Below, piece after piece: positions 11,518-23,131 of a stretch of DNA of 64,000 nucleotides (position 1 is the stretch's first letter; every line of letters starts with the position of its first letter). Location of the stretch: contig MU001500.1 of assembly GCA_010093485.1 (NCBI GenBank), forward strand, positions 1,591,478 through 1,655,477, given 5' to 3'. The notes under the pieces are model-generated. The model did no database searches. It was not told where the DNA came from and worked only from the letters and a program-made list of their open reading frames with translations. Source of the DNA: Karstenula rhodostoma CBS 690.94. Taxonomy: Eukaryota; Ascomycota; Dothideomycetes; Pleosporales; Didymosphaeriaceae. The position numbers and the translations under genes were made by a program.

Positions 11518-12737
11518 CTACTTCCAGAGCTTGCTGAGACTCGTCGCCTTGTCGTCGTGCTTGTTGAGCACCTTAGCGGTCGCGAGGTCGAAGTCCTCCT
11601 GCGTAACGTGTACTCTCCTTTCCCTCAACGCGAACATGCCGGCCTCCGTGCACACACCCTTGAGCTCAGCTCCTGAGCAGCCGTTCATCTTCTCCGCAAT
11701 CTTGGTGAGGTTGATACCGCGGGTCAAGTTCATGCTGCGGGAGTGGATCCGCAGAATATCCGCGCGAGCTTCGACAGATGGCGGCGGGAACTCGATCTTT
11801 CGATCAATTCGTCCAGGCCGCAGGAGAGCGGGGTCCAGGATATCGAGACGGTTGGTCGCCATGATAATCTTGATGTTCTTTGTAGGCTCGAAACCATCCA
11901 GCTGGTTGAGCAACTCCAGCATAGTTCGCTGCACCTCCGAATCACCACCAGAGCTGCCCTCCACTCGGCTTGAGCCGATACTGTCGATTTCGTCCATGAA
12001 AATGATGCTGGGTGCGTGCTCTCGAGCCATGACGAACAACTCGCGAACCATTCTGCTACCTTCACCGATGTATTTCTGCACCAATTCGCTACCGGACACC
12101 CGAATGAACTTGCAGTCGGCGTGATGCGCTACGGCACGGGCCAGCAGCGTCTTTCCTGTTCCGGGCGGCCCATAGAGCAACACGCCCTTCGGTTGTGCGA
12201 TGCCGAGCGATTCAAACAGTTCGGGATGCTGCAGACCAAGCTCGATAACCTCCTTGATTTCCTTGATCTGCTGGTCGAGGCCACCGATCATATCGTAAGT
12301 GCTGTCGGGGACCTTTTCTACCATCATGAGGGAGACGAGCGGATCGACAGACGAGGGCAGCATCTTCTCCAGCTTGTATGAGTCGCTCAGTAATGTGACG
12401 CGCTTTCCGACCGTGAGCTTGGCAATGTCGACGCTGTCGGATATGTCGACAACTATCTCACGTCAGTGCTACCCGAATGCCATGGCCGCAGCCGGATCTT
12501 ACCGTATTTTCCCTCGGGATGCACCTTGACGAGGACTTTCTTGGTGCCCATGACCTTTACGACCTCGCCGACATAGGAGCCTGGCTGCTGCAGAAGGCCG
12601 AGCTCTTCTCGCAGCAACCGCACCCTCGAGTTGTAGTCATTCCGCTGGGCTTCGAGACGGCGGAGCACTGCTTGGCCCTGTATTATCTCCAGCTTCATCG
12701 ACTCGATCTTGTTGTGGTAAAAGGTATCGAGCGCCAT
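11518..12737 (-). CDS. RPT6: 26S proteasome regulatory subunit 8 (AAA-ATPase Rpt6)
   Basis: Two exons (12737-12503 and 12452-11518) separated by a 50-bp intron give 389 residues. The order is an N-terminal coiled coil, an OB-fold segment ([20 protein letters not shown]) and the AAA module, with Walker A GPPGTGKT, Walker B IIFMDEID, sensor 1 MATNR and the arginine-finger region [12 protein letters not shown]. The protein ends in SLSKLWK, close to the family C-terminus. Rpt6 is one of six ATPases in the proteasome base ring that unfold ubiquitinated substrates. Identity over the whole length leaves little doubt about paralogue assignment, with [20 protein letters not shown] (here [16 protein letters not shown]) and the [19 protein letters not shown] stretch being typical of Rpt6. 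Confidence 0.96.
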
Positions 12738-13471
12738 GGTGGTGGCGGTCGCGGGGAGCTCGCGGGCGCGGTGCTACTACGGTTTCGGGGATGTGCGGGG
12801 ATGGGAATGATCGTGCTGGAGAGGCGCACACGGAAGGCGCACACAAGCGAGCGAGAGGGAGCGGGTTGATGGATACGGCTGGTGTTTGGGTGTTTGCTTG
12901 CGGCGGCAGCTCTGTCATGACGGCCGTTTAGCGCAATGCCAAGAATCAGAGACTCCGGTGCTGCGCTAGTGTCAAAGAGGAAAGGGACGTCCGCACGGGT
13001 TCCTTCACCCTGCTTCCCCACCGCCCATCTCTCACGCGGTAGCTTGCAGGTTAAATGTGTAGGTATGCCCGTTGACGCGACTTCTTAGGCGCAGGGAAGC
13101 TGCAGGTGTAAGTTCTCCCACCCTCCGAGCAGTGTTGTCATTGTCGCCTTTATGAGAGGCTATCGCGGCTCCACGCTTTGTCGGAAAGGCGCCGGAGCCA
13201 GGTGCAGCTCGAATCCTGGTATTGGTATGGATGGACGGCTGATCGGAATCCACACAGTGTCATCTGCTTTGTCGCGCCACTAGGCCCCTCCAACCCTCAC
13301 GTTGCCTCGCTGTGTGATATGCAGTCGCTGGCTTTGTGTTCCACCTACGCCGTAAACGCCTTGTCGCAGGTGTCGCAGCGTTGTGAGCGGCCTGTGTACA
13401 ACAACAACCAGTGACGTCCTACCACGCACGCCCAACTTGCAACATCGCTATCGCAACTCGCGTGGAACACC
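12738..13471. other. Divergent promoter region, RPT6 and the cation exchanger gene
   Basis: The two genes point away from each other, so this 730-bp segment holds both promoters. No gene or obvious operator is seen. Confidence 0.5.
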
Positions 13472-16400
13472 ATGACCGAAGGCGACCGCTCCGCGCCGGG
13501 AGGCAGAAGCAATCCTCCCTCCGGCAGTATCTCGCGACGCACCTCGGATTTTGACGGCGGCTCTCCCTCTGCGAGCCAACATGCGACCGGCACCAGCAGC
13601 TCTGAGGCTACGCGTAGACGGCCGCAGGTTTCTTCAGCACAGACAGCAGGATACGGTAACAAGGCACCACTGTTTCAAAGCGAAGCTTAACAGCTACTAA
13701 GGCTGCGCAGGGTCCATCACATCTCCCATCGATCGCCGACAACCACAATCGACCACCGACGCGTCCAACCCGCTGAAAGCGAAGAAGCCCTCGATGAGCC
13801 GCCGCACAACCTCAGCCAGGTTCCCCACCAAAGGACAGGAGTTCTCCGTGGACGACGCCCAAGATGAAATCGACCGAGAGCTCGCCGAGCAACAAAGGCT
13901 GCAGCAGCAGAAACCAGCGCGTCCAGTGCCAGGCCCGACGCTGCGCAGCAAGCCTTCCACGGTGCGGCGTCGAACCGCAGCGCAGACACCCAGCCTAGCG
14001 AGAGTCAACTCGCTGGAAGTTGATAGTGTGGAGCAAGCAAATGCCGGAGCACCAACTGACATTGAGGTGCAGCCTGTTTCTTCGGGCGAAGAGACATTGC
14101 AAGCGGACGACGACGACAGCGGCAACGGCGTCGATGAAGAAGGCGATGACGACGACGACGACGACGGCGATGTCAGCGACGCGGAGAGCTTCACGCTCAA
14201 GGACAGACAGGATGCCATCAACGTGACGCACCCCTTCGGTATCAGGATCTGGAAACCAGCTTTGTACAAAAAAGGCCGCTCTGTCCAAAGGAATGCCGAG
14301 GAGGATATCCATTCTACACCGGGCCATCACGTGAGCCGATGGTTGGTGCTGTTCAACATTGCCTGGACCCTCGTTTTTGGATGGTGGCTCGCCATCTTCG
14401 CGGCTGCGGGTGGTCTGCTTTGTGCTCTGTTTTGGTTCGCCGACAGTTGCCAGGAGTACTCCCTGCTGCTGTTCCGTCTCGCTGCATACCTCTTCTACCC
14501 GTTCGGAAAGTACGTCAAGTTGCTCCAAGACGAGGCGTATGCCGAAGAAGACGAAGGTGAGGGCCGGAGCATCAGCGAATACGAGCAATGGCAGAGCGGC
14601 GACATTGAGGAAGGACGTCTGTTCTTCGGCCCTAGTGATGAGACAGGCTCTCTGGTTGGCAGGCGGAGAAACAGTGTCGACTCTACGAATGAAACTACCA
14701 GCTTGCTTGGACGGGATGGTCGCGCCAACCTTACCCACACGGACACTGCCAAGACCAAGAGGAGGCTCTTCGGTCGTGGCAAGTGGAATGTTGGACGGGT
14801 CATCTTCTTCGTCTTCTTCTACGGTGTCTTCTCGCCTGTGCTGTTCCTCGTATCCGGCCTCTGTTGGTTCTTTGTGTTCACAATCCCCATGGGCAAGGTT
14901 ACGCTTTTGCTGTTCGACCATCTCCGCCGACACCCTCTTGCGCTCTCCTTCCACTCTGATGGTGGCAACGTACGCCGCCCGGGCGAGTCATCTTCAATCC
15001 TGCTGTGCACGTACCGTGCGGTAGGCATCAAGTACTGGAAGTATACCATCGACGGCACCAACATCTTCCTCATCAACCTTCTAGGCCTTGTGGCGTTTGT
15101 CATCTTCGACTACTTCGTTCTGCACGAAATGCTCGAACTCAAGAATGCTTTTACAGACACGTTCTTCCTGTTTACCATGGCTCTGCTGTCGATTATTCCG
15201 TTGGCCTATTTCATTGGGCAGGCTGTTGCGTCCATCTCTGCCCAGTCTTCCATGGGAGTCGGCGCGACTATCAACGCTTTCTTCTCTACGGTTGTAGAGG
15301 TCTTCCTGTACTGCATAGCCTTGAACCAGAACAAAGCACGGCTCGTCGAGGGCAGCATCATCGGCAGCATATTTGCTGGTATACTTTTCCTTCCCGGCCT
15401 GTCCATGTGCTTTGGTGCTCTCAAGAGAAAGACGCAGCGTTTCAATGTCAAGTCCGCCGGTGTGACATCGACGATGCTACTATTCGCCGTCATTGCTGCT
15501 TTCGGACCGACGCTTTTCTATCAGATCTACGGCAGCCACGAGCTTGTATGCGCTTCATGTGTCCACCGCAGCCATGGCTTAGACAGAGAGCAAGACTGCA
15601 GAAGGTGCTACTACTCGCAGACGCCAGCGGTGGACAACGAGTTCTATACCGAGGCTGTCCAACCGTATACTTGGATGGCGGCTGCACTCCTCTTCCTCTC
15701 TTACGTCATCGGTTTACTATTCACGCTCAGAACTCACGCTGCCACGATTTGGAGCACGGAGGCTGAGGATAAGAAGGCGGCAGATATGTCCGTCAGCCAC
15801 CTCAGTCACAGCGGACATCTCGAATTCCCAAGCTCATTCAGCAGACAGGCAACCAGCAACTCGGTGGCACGCGCTGATATTAGAAGTAGCCAGTTGTACA
15901 AGCGCATCGTGGGCCAAACGCTCCAGCAAGTGGGTTACGGAACTGAAGACGAGACATCCAGTCTAAGTGCGAAAACACCTGGCTCGCGAGCCGACGGTCG
16001 GACAACACCTCACGTTGTGCCGCCCAAAGATGGCGAAGGAAGGACTTCTTCAGCGAATTTCCATGTTGAGGGGTTGTCGGAACACGACAACGAGTCTCTG
16101 GTACGGCAGATTACCGAGATCGCTGCACACACCACAGCGCTGGCAACGAGGGATGTAATCAAGGCTCCGCGTAAAGCTGCTCATATGGCTACGACACCAG
16201 CAAAGGATAGGCCGCACCACCACCGGACCGGCACTTTTGAAGGAACCGTCGAAGAGCCTGCTGCAGCCCACGCAGCGGGTGGGCACGACGCTCCCAACTG
16301 GAGTCGCACGAAGAGTGCTGCGATCCTGCTTATTGCCACGATTGCGTATGCTATCATTGCTGAGATACTTGTCAACACAGTCGATGTGGTTCTTGAGGGA

Positions 16401-17020
16401 TCCAATATCGATGAAAAGTTCCTGGGTATTACGCTGTTTGCATTGGTACCAAACACAACCGAGTTTTTGGTAAGTCTGTCCACGTCGGTGATGCTCATGG
16501 GCGTTTGCTAATGACATGTACGTAGAACGCCATTTCGTTCGCCATGAACGGCAACATTGCGCTCTCCATGGAGATTGGTTCCGCCTACGCTCTGCAAGTT
16601 CTGCTATTGCAAATCCCGGCGCTTGTTTTCTACAGTGCATGGCACAATCGCGGCTTCGATCCTGCCAAGGTCGTGGATCGAACTTTCTGTAAGTTGGTCA
16701 ACACTCTGGATGCAGCTGATTGCTAACGGGATTTGGCAGCGATGATCTTCCCTCAATGGGACATGGTCACGGTCATCCTATGCGTGTTCCTCCTCTCATA
16801 CATGTATGGTGAGGGTAAAAGCAACTACTTCAAAGGATCCATCCTCATCCTTTCTTACCTGGTGGTCATGGTCGGCTTCTTCCTGTCCGGGTTCAACGAC
16901 TTCGACAGGATGGGCGTGGACCCGACGGACACGCTGGCGCTGGGCTCCCAGTATCAGTCGATGAAGTTCGCGACTTACGGTGGCGGTCTCGGAGGCGGCC
17001 GCGGCGGGCGTGCTTTTTAG
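13472..17020 (+). CDS. VNX1: Vacuolar cation/proton exchanger, Vnx1/CAX-like
   Basis: Four exons (13472-13655, 13711-16469, 16526-16688, 16740-17020) encode about 1128 residues. The hydrophilic N-terminus is Ser/Arg-rich with an acidic Asp run. About a dozen membrane segments follow, broken by a long cytosolic loop (about 640-830) full of Ser and His. The two Na/Ca-exchanger alpha-repeat regions are visible: one near GQAVASISAQSSMGVGATIN and FSTVVEVFLYC, the other near FALVPNTTEFLNAISFAMNG. A four-cysteine stretch (VCASCVHR, DCRRCYY) lies between TM blocks. Yeast Vnx1 (YNL321W) is a large, low-affinity vacuolar Na+,K+/H+ antiporter of the CAX family; size and architecture match that type better than the small Vcx1. 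Ion choice cannot be read from the sequence. Confidence 0.85.
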
Positions 17021-18054
17021 TTGGCACGACCACCGCTTTCCGTGTCCAACTTTGTTTTCGGAAAGCGTTGCATTGATCGTAATAGATGGAGCGGATGAAG
17101 GTGCAAACTGACGCGGTAGATAGTTACTTTCCGTGGGCATATTGAGGATGGGCTGAATTGTATTTGGCAACGCATAGCAATGGCGTCTTGGCGTTTGATA
17201 TCTCGGGCTGCAGTCAATTGATCGAAGCATAATGTCAAATATTTTCATGACAGTCGGCGAATGAGCTGCAGTCGTCGCTCAGCACCAACATGGCATGCAC
17301 ACAACTCGTTTGGACGCCTCGGCCAAGGCCCGTCCTCCTGGCGCCTGCAAGCCTCGCCGGGATAGCTTTGTCGTCGAACAAGGCACGCGCAAGCCTTATT
17401 ACAAAGACAGCGGGCGTAGTGTATGACGGCGACAGACAAGGAATCGCCATCAACGCCACACGTGTCAGCGCGTCAACGTCTCGGCGCTTTGTGGTTCCGA
17501 GACAGGCCCTGTTTGAGATTCGCGCCTTGTGCGGGAGCGGTTGGCGTGGGATGTAAGGGTAGGGCTTCGGTCGGTGCCGCACCCGCAGTTCGCTCAGCGA
17601 CGGGAAATGCAAATCGCCCAGCGCAGAAACGCGACGAGGTTGATTTGGAAGCGAAGCGCATCATGGCTGGGCGACGCGCGTGCACTGTGCACTGTGTGTG
17701 CAGCGAGGACTCGGCGATGGCGCCGATTGTCTGCCGGGGTAGACGGCGGAGGACTAGACCGGGGAATGCAGCGACTACGACGCATACATACCCGCCTGCT
17801 TCCTGTCTTACCCTGCGCGCCGTGATTTTGACCTGCCTGACCTGACTTGAGCCTGGCCGTTGGTGACTCGCATGCTGTCGAAAGTGAAGATATCTGGAAC
17901 TCGCCGGGAGTAGATGCTGCATTGAGCTGCGCTGAAGTGACGACCATCGGACCGTACCCCGCGTGGAGCAGCCGACGACGTTCCGTGACTCGACACCACG
18001 TATGACAATCGACGACTGGACGACTGGACGACTGCCGACTAGCGAGAAGCCATC
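17021..18054. other. Intergenic, exchanger gene to RING gene
   Basis: About 1 kb contains the exchanger 3' UTR and the RING gene promoter. Several overlapping open frames on both strands (for example 17473-18354 minus) have no family resemblance and probably reflect high GC content. Confidence 0.4.
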
Positions 18055-19809
18055 ATGGTGCGGCGACCGACATGGCGGCTCGCATGCGCACTCTTCGCGA
18101 CCGTGGCCGCCGCCGCAACGTCCATTGCGCCTGCGAACTCGTCGACGGCCTTCGATGATTACACGGACACCATAAATCTGCAGGACAACCAGGGGAAGAA
18201 CCTCACGACCCTGGTGCCCTTGACGTCCGGAGCGGGAACGGCAGATGTCAGTCCTCCGCCCCATCATCGTTCGGATGAATGCTAACGCATGCCACAGCTC
18301 GACGGCGTCCTCTTCTACACAACCGACACCACCGTGAACAACATCTCGCTGCACCAGATCGCCTACATCAGCTGCGACAACGCCTCGTACCCCGGCATCA
18401 TCGACGCCGCCCGCATCCTCTCAGACATCAGCCACACAGCCAGCGGCGCCATCCTCTACAGCACCACCTCAGACTACTGCAACTACACCTCCGACAATGC
18501 CAACATGGACCTGTTCGCCCTCTACAGCACCACGAGCACGGCCGCCGCGCGCAGCCAGAAGGACAAGCTCGAGGCGCTGCAACCGGGTCAGCTGTTCAAT
18601 GTACAGGTCCGCAGCAATACCCAGAACGACAGCACCGACCCCTCCCAGAATCCAGGTCAGACGAACCCGCTGGGCCCGAGCCCCTCGACCGCCGTGGCCA
18701 TGATCATCCTGTACAGCATCACGGGCGTCATCACCGCGCTGTTCCTCGTCATCATCATCACGGGCGCGGTGCGCGCGCACCGGCATCCCGACCGCTACGG
18801 ACCGCGCGATGTGATGGGCCGTCCGCGGCAGAGCAGGGCGCGTGGGCTCGGCATGGCCATCCTGGATACGATTCCCATTGTCAAGTTTGGCGAGCGGGAG
18901 CAGCCCAAGCCCGCCGACGTCGAGTTGGGGTCTACGTCCGAGGCGCGCGGTGTCGACGGCGCGGCTGCGGATGCTACTGTTACCAGCGCCGTGCCCGCTG
19001 CAACAGGAACCGCGACAGAGAGTCCTACGCCCTCGCCCCCCGCAGCGACCGCAGACCACGCAGCAGCCCTGGACTCGGGCATTGCGCCGGCCGCGGGCGC
19101 CGCAGTAGCGGGTGCACATGGCGCTGCGTCGACGGAGGAGGGCCTCGGGTGCTCCATCTGCACCGACGACTTTGAGATGGGGCAGGACATCCGCGTGCTG
19201 CCATGCGACCACAAGTTCCACCCGGAGTGCGTGGATCCATGGCTGCTCAACGTGAGCGGCACGTGTCCGCTGTGGTAAGTTTGATCTCTAATGTCCCATG
19301 GCGACTATCCTCCCCCCTATTGAGACAGAAATACTGACAAGCTTGACAGTCGCGTCGACCTCCGCCCAACAACCTCGCACACCTCCACCGACGACGCCGA
19401 AGCCGCGGACCCCAACACCCTCGCTCCCCCTCTGCAAACCGACGAATTCGCCAACCGCCGCCACTCCACCCTCCGCGACATCCTTTCCTTCCGCTCCCGC
19501 CCCAACGCGTCCGCCGACGAGCGCATATCCGCGCTGCGCCGGCTGCGAGAGCAGCGCCGCAACGGCAGTGGCGACGTAGGCGGGAGCAGCCCCAACGCCA
19601 GTACCGACGATGTGGCTCAGGACAGGAGGCGGAGCAAGAGAACAAGCTTCTTCGGGCGGAGGAGGGGCGACAGCACACGCGAGGAACCTGCTACCGCAGG
19701 CGGACCAACCTCCAGCGTGCAGCCGGCGAGGACGGCTGAATCCCCTTCTCACGAGAGAGATGGCGATGACACGGCGGCTGGAGCTTCAACGGTGAATCCG
19801 AGGAGCTAG
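18055..19809 (+). CDS. Membrane-anchored RING-H2 E3 ubiquitin ligase (PA-TM-RING type)
   Basis: Exons 18055-18246, 18298-19274 and 19350-19809 encode about 542 residues. A signal peptide (about 1-22) leads to a luminal region with N-glycosylation sequons (NKT/NNIS/NYTS type) that resembles a degenerate protease-associated domain. One transmembrane helix follows (AMIILYSITGVITALFLVII), then a cytosolic tail. The RING-H2 finger starts at CSICTDDF and continues with CDHKFHPECVDPWL and CPLC; its last cysteine codon (TG/T) is split by the second intron. Ser/Arg-rich sequence ends the protein. PA-TM-RING ligases (RNF13/GRAIL and fungal relatives) ubiquitinate membrane cargo in endosomes or vacuoles; that location is inferred. 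The first intron uses a GTCAGT donor. Confidence 0.87.
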
Positions 19810-20866
19810 GTGCCGCGCCGCAAACCTCTTCCCTTTTGTGCACATATCCCGTGCTTTTATCTTGGCGTTTTATGGTCGGGCGTGGGTAGGGGTCGACGAC
19901 TTTCTCTTTTTGGTCACCGCCGCGCATCTCCCCGCAACTGCACTGCATTCCTCGGCGTTTGGTTTTCTGTCTCTTCACCACTTTGGGATACGCAGCGGGT
20001 TTCGCTCTCTTTATGACGGATATTACGACGCGAGATGGATGTGCATATGGTTTTGGCGTGGCTTGGGATATACAGTATACAACGCTAGCGTACGATGATT
20101 CGTATCTGATCTGGCTATCATAGATGTTTGTGCGCAGAGCTTCTGGGGACGGGGTGATGAAGGGAGGTGTGGCCTCAACGTCCGTGTGGAGTTGTAGTGC
20201 TAGATTCAATCAATCTAGCGAAAGTGGTACCGTGTAAGATGAGTAGGATCTGCAGAGGCTCTGCTTGTGGGTCAGTCGCACTAGAGGTAGTGTCAGGCAC
20301 ATGGCGGAAGCGATTAGATAGCCGTAGATGGCCTAGGGGTTGCATGCATGAAGCCGACGCAGATCAGCTCTACATTCCAAGATCAAATCAATGAGTGTGT
20401 TGCTGGTGAGGGTTGTGCTGACTATGCTTGTACAGGGATCTTATCAGATGCTGCTAGCTGCTGTCAGCATCATCGATCACTCGTTTTGCTCACATCCACA
20501 TTCGGCAGCTCCCCAACATGGACAAATCACGGCCAAGACGGCGGTTTCTTTCCTCTAGAACCTATGGCGTCATTACTAGTGCATCAGGGACTGGCATCGG
20601 GGTCTGCGCCGTGGTGTGGGAGTTAGGCGGCTGGCCCACCAAATCTTCGACACCGAGACCCTAAGACGGCAGCGCGACGGCTTAATCGACACGCCGCGCT
20701 GCTTGTTGCAGACCTGCCACGATACATACTCTCACAAGAACTGCCTCTGTCGACCATCGCAAAAGAACAGGGCAGCGGGCTCCCACCCCCCAGCCAGCAC
20801 CGACGACCTGCCCCGCTATCAATAATACCCCTCCTCCCCACCAACGCTTCCTCTGATAGCCGAACA
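19810..20866. other. Intergenic, RING gene to aldo-keto reductase gene
   Basis: No gene is supported in this 1.05-kb stretch. The last 100 bases are C-rich and form the likely 5' UTR of the reductase. Confidence 0.4.
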
Positions 20867-22216
20867 ATGGCGTCCACACCCACCGAACACCCGTCGTCGA
20901 CCTCGACCTTGCCCTCGCGCCAGAAGCCCATCCCCTACTCCGCTACCAACGGCACGCGCACGCCCCTCTCCTCCATCCTGCCGCCCCTTATCTTCGGCAC
21001 TGCGACCTTCAACACGCAGTTCAACAATGACCCCTTCGCGCTCGACACGATCGGCCTCGTCACCTCTGCCCTAACCCACGGCATCCGCGCCTTCGACACT
21101 TCCCCGTACTACGGGCCCTCGGAGCAGCTCCTCGGCGATGCGCTCGCCACCCCCTTCGTCCGCGAGACGTTCCCGCGCGCCAGCTACATGCTCCTGACCA
21201 AAGTCGGACGCATAAAGGGCGATGAATTCGACTACTCGGCCGCCTGGGTGCGCGAGAGCGTGCAGCGCAGTCTGGAGCGCCTGCACACGGACTACCTCGA
21301 CATGGTCTACTGCCACGACATCGAATTCGTGTCCGCCGCCGAAGTGCTCGAAGCCGTCACTGCCCTGCGCGCGCTCCGCGCCGAAGGCAAGATCCGCTAC
21401 ATCGGCATCAGCGGGTACCCGCTCGACGTGCTGGGCGATGCGGCCGAGATGGTGCTCCGCTCGACAGGCGAACCCGTCGACGCAGTGCAATCGTACGCGC
21501 ACTTCAACCTCCAAAACCAAACGCTCGGCGGGCCGCGGGGCATCGACCGCTTCCGCGCCGCCGGCGTCGACGTAACCACCAACGCCTCCTGTCTGGGCAT
21601 GGGCCTGCTCCGCCGCGAGGGCGTCCCCGTCGGCGGCATGGGCGACTGGCACCCTGCGCCGCGCGCGCTGCGCACCGCCGTGCACGCCGCCTCCGCCTTC
21701 TGCGACTCCCACAGCGAAAAGCTCGAGGTCATCGCCATCCGCTGGGCCCTCGAGACGTGGCTGGCCGTCGGCGCCTCGTGCGGCAGCCGCGGCGACCCCG
21801 CGTCCGGGCTGCCCTGGAAGCACGAGAGCAATTCCGAGGTCGGCGGCGCAAAGCTCGGCGTCAATGTCATTGGCGTCTCGCACGCGGCCGAGCTCGACAA
21901 GACGATGCTCGTGTGGCGGTCCATTCTCGACGGGCTCGAGGGCGGCGAGGAGACGGCCGTCCGCGCCGGGCGGTGGTACCGCGCGTGGGAGTGGTCGCGG
22001 AATCGGCGGGCGGCGGTGCGGATTCTGGCCGAGGGCGTCGAGGAGATTCTGGCCGAGTGGTTTGGATATAGTTGGGATAGTCCGGATCAGGGGTTCGTGA
22101 ACAAGAGGGTGAACGCGGTGGAGGGGGCGCCGTCGTTGTTGACGCCCGCGGCGAGTCCGAAGAGCAAACCTGTGGAGGGCGGGGAGGGCGTGGAGAGAGG
22201 GATTCCGCTGCGGTAG
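20867..22216 (+). CDS. ARA2: Aldo-keto reductase, D-arabinose 1-dehydrogenase (Ara2-like)
   Basis: A single-exon 449-residue protein. The aldo-keto reductase barrel is clear: GTATFNTQ at the start, FDTSPYYG near residue 77 with the catalytic Asp and Tyr, LLTKVGR with the catalytic Lys, and MVYCHDIE with the active-site His. The motif IRYIGISGYPLDVL and the ALETWLAVGAS and VIGVSHAAELDK segments match the Ara2/L-galactose dehydrogenase branch. In yeast, Ara2 oxidises D-arabinose with NAD+ towards erythroascorbate. The protein is about 110 residues longer than yeast Ara2; the extra length is mainly at the N-terminus, in inserts and in a Pro/Ser-rich tail. Codon use is strongly GC-biased. Confidence 0.87.
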   Translation: MASTPTEHPSSTSTLPSRQKPIPYSATNGTRTPLSSILPPLIFGTATFNTQFNNDPFALDTIGLVTSALTHGIRAFDTSPYYGPSEQLLGDALATPFVRETFPRASYMLLTKVGRIKGDEFDYSAAWVRESVQRSLERLHTDYLDMVYCHDIEFVSAAEVLEAVTALRALRAEGKIRYIGISGYPLDVLGDAAEMVLRSTGEPVDAVQSYAHFNLQNQTLGGPRGIDRFRAAGVDVTTNASCLGMGLLRREGVPVGGMGDWHPAPRALRTAVHAASAFCDSHSEKLEVIAIRWALETWLAVGASCGSRGDPASGLPWKHESNSEVGGAKLGVNVIGVSHAAELDKTMLVWRSILDGLEGGEETAVRAGRWYRAWEWSRNRRAAVRILAEGVEEILAEWFGYSWDSPDQGFVNKRVNAVEGAPSLLTPAASPKSKPVEGGEGVERGIPLR

Positions 22217-23131
22217 GGGTGGGGCAGTGGGAGGGGGGATGGTTTGTAACGAACCCCCGTGTATATAGATATATAGATAGATAGATTTGGGCGACGCAAT
22301 ATTCCACATACTCAGTCAGGTTAGATCCCACTCCTCCTCTTCCTCTTCCTCCTCCTCCAGAGAGTCGAGCGTGTTCGCACGGACTACCCATTCCAATTCC
22401 AATTCCTCTACCTGACCCACCTACCTTTCAGAAATCCATCGCGTGCATAACCCGCCAACTCCATGGCATTTGGAACAGGAAATAATCCCAGACGCTATAC
22501 CTACTTCCCCACGCGAGCAAGACATCCCACCTCTCGCCTTACCTGATAGTATCAGATACCTGCGTGCACCTAGAGTATGGAACTGAAATGGGATGGTATA
22601 GCCCTCGCGGTGGACACGCTGTTTGTGCGTTGGGGATATTAATGTGACGTCGAGTGGGTTCTGGTATAAGGCTTGCATCTAGTATTTCTTCCTCCGAAGT
22701 TTGCAAGGCTCCACGCTTGGATGTCACTATGTGTGTATCCCTAGCCTGAGGTACTCTTAGTACTAGCTAGCTGTGCTTGGGATGGTGAGGATGGACGGGG
22801 CTGGGCTGGGCTGGGCTGGGCTGGATGATAGATGATGTGTAGTAGGAGATTTGATGTAATACTAGTTGTGGGAGATGGCAGGGTAAAGGTTTGTTAGTTG
22901 GGGGTTTCTATTCTGTTCATGTATAGGCCACCACGGCGTCTCGAGCCGCGGTGCATGGTACCCGTTCATCGGTAGCAAGAAAATCAGTGGAAGGCTCCCT
23001 ATCGCACCTACAGCCGCGAGAGCAAAGCGAGGCGCTGTCATGCCGTCGTGCTGTTGGCTCGATGAAACTGGCCCCCTAGTCGACGCTTCCTTGGTCGGCT
23101 CCTCGCTTGCGTCGTCGTACTTCAGCTTGGT
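22217..23131. other. Intergenic with microsatellites; transition to the accessory region
   Basis: A TAGA-type tract lies near 22259-22288, TCCTCCTC runs near 22331-22360 and a GGGCT pentamer array at 22797-22824. No gene is seen. Base composition drops in GC and broken genes begin beyond this point. Confidence 0.5.
22797..22824. repeat. (GGGCT)n pentanucleotide microsatellite
   Basis: About five tandem GGGCT units. Confidence 0.85.

Noticed and set aside
21071..22309. A 412-codon minus-strand frame opposite the aldo-keto reductase
   Set aside because: Shadow frame caused by strong third-position GC bias of the real gene.
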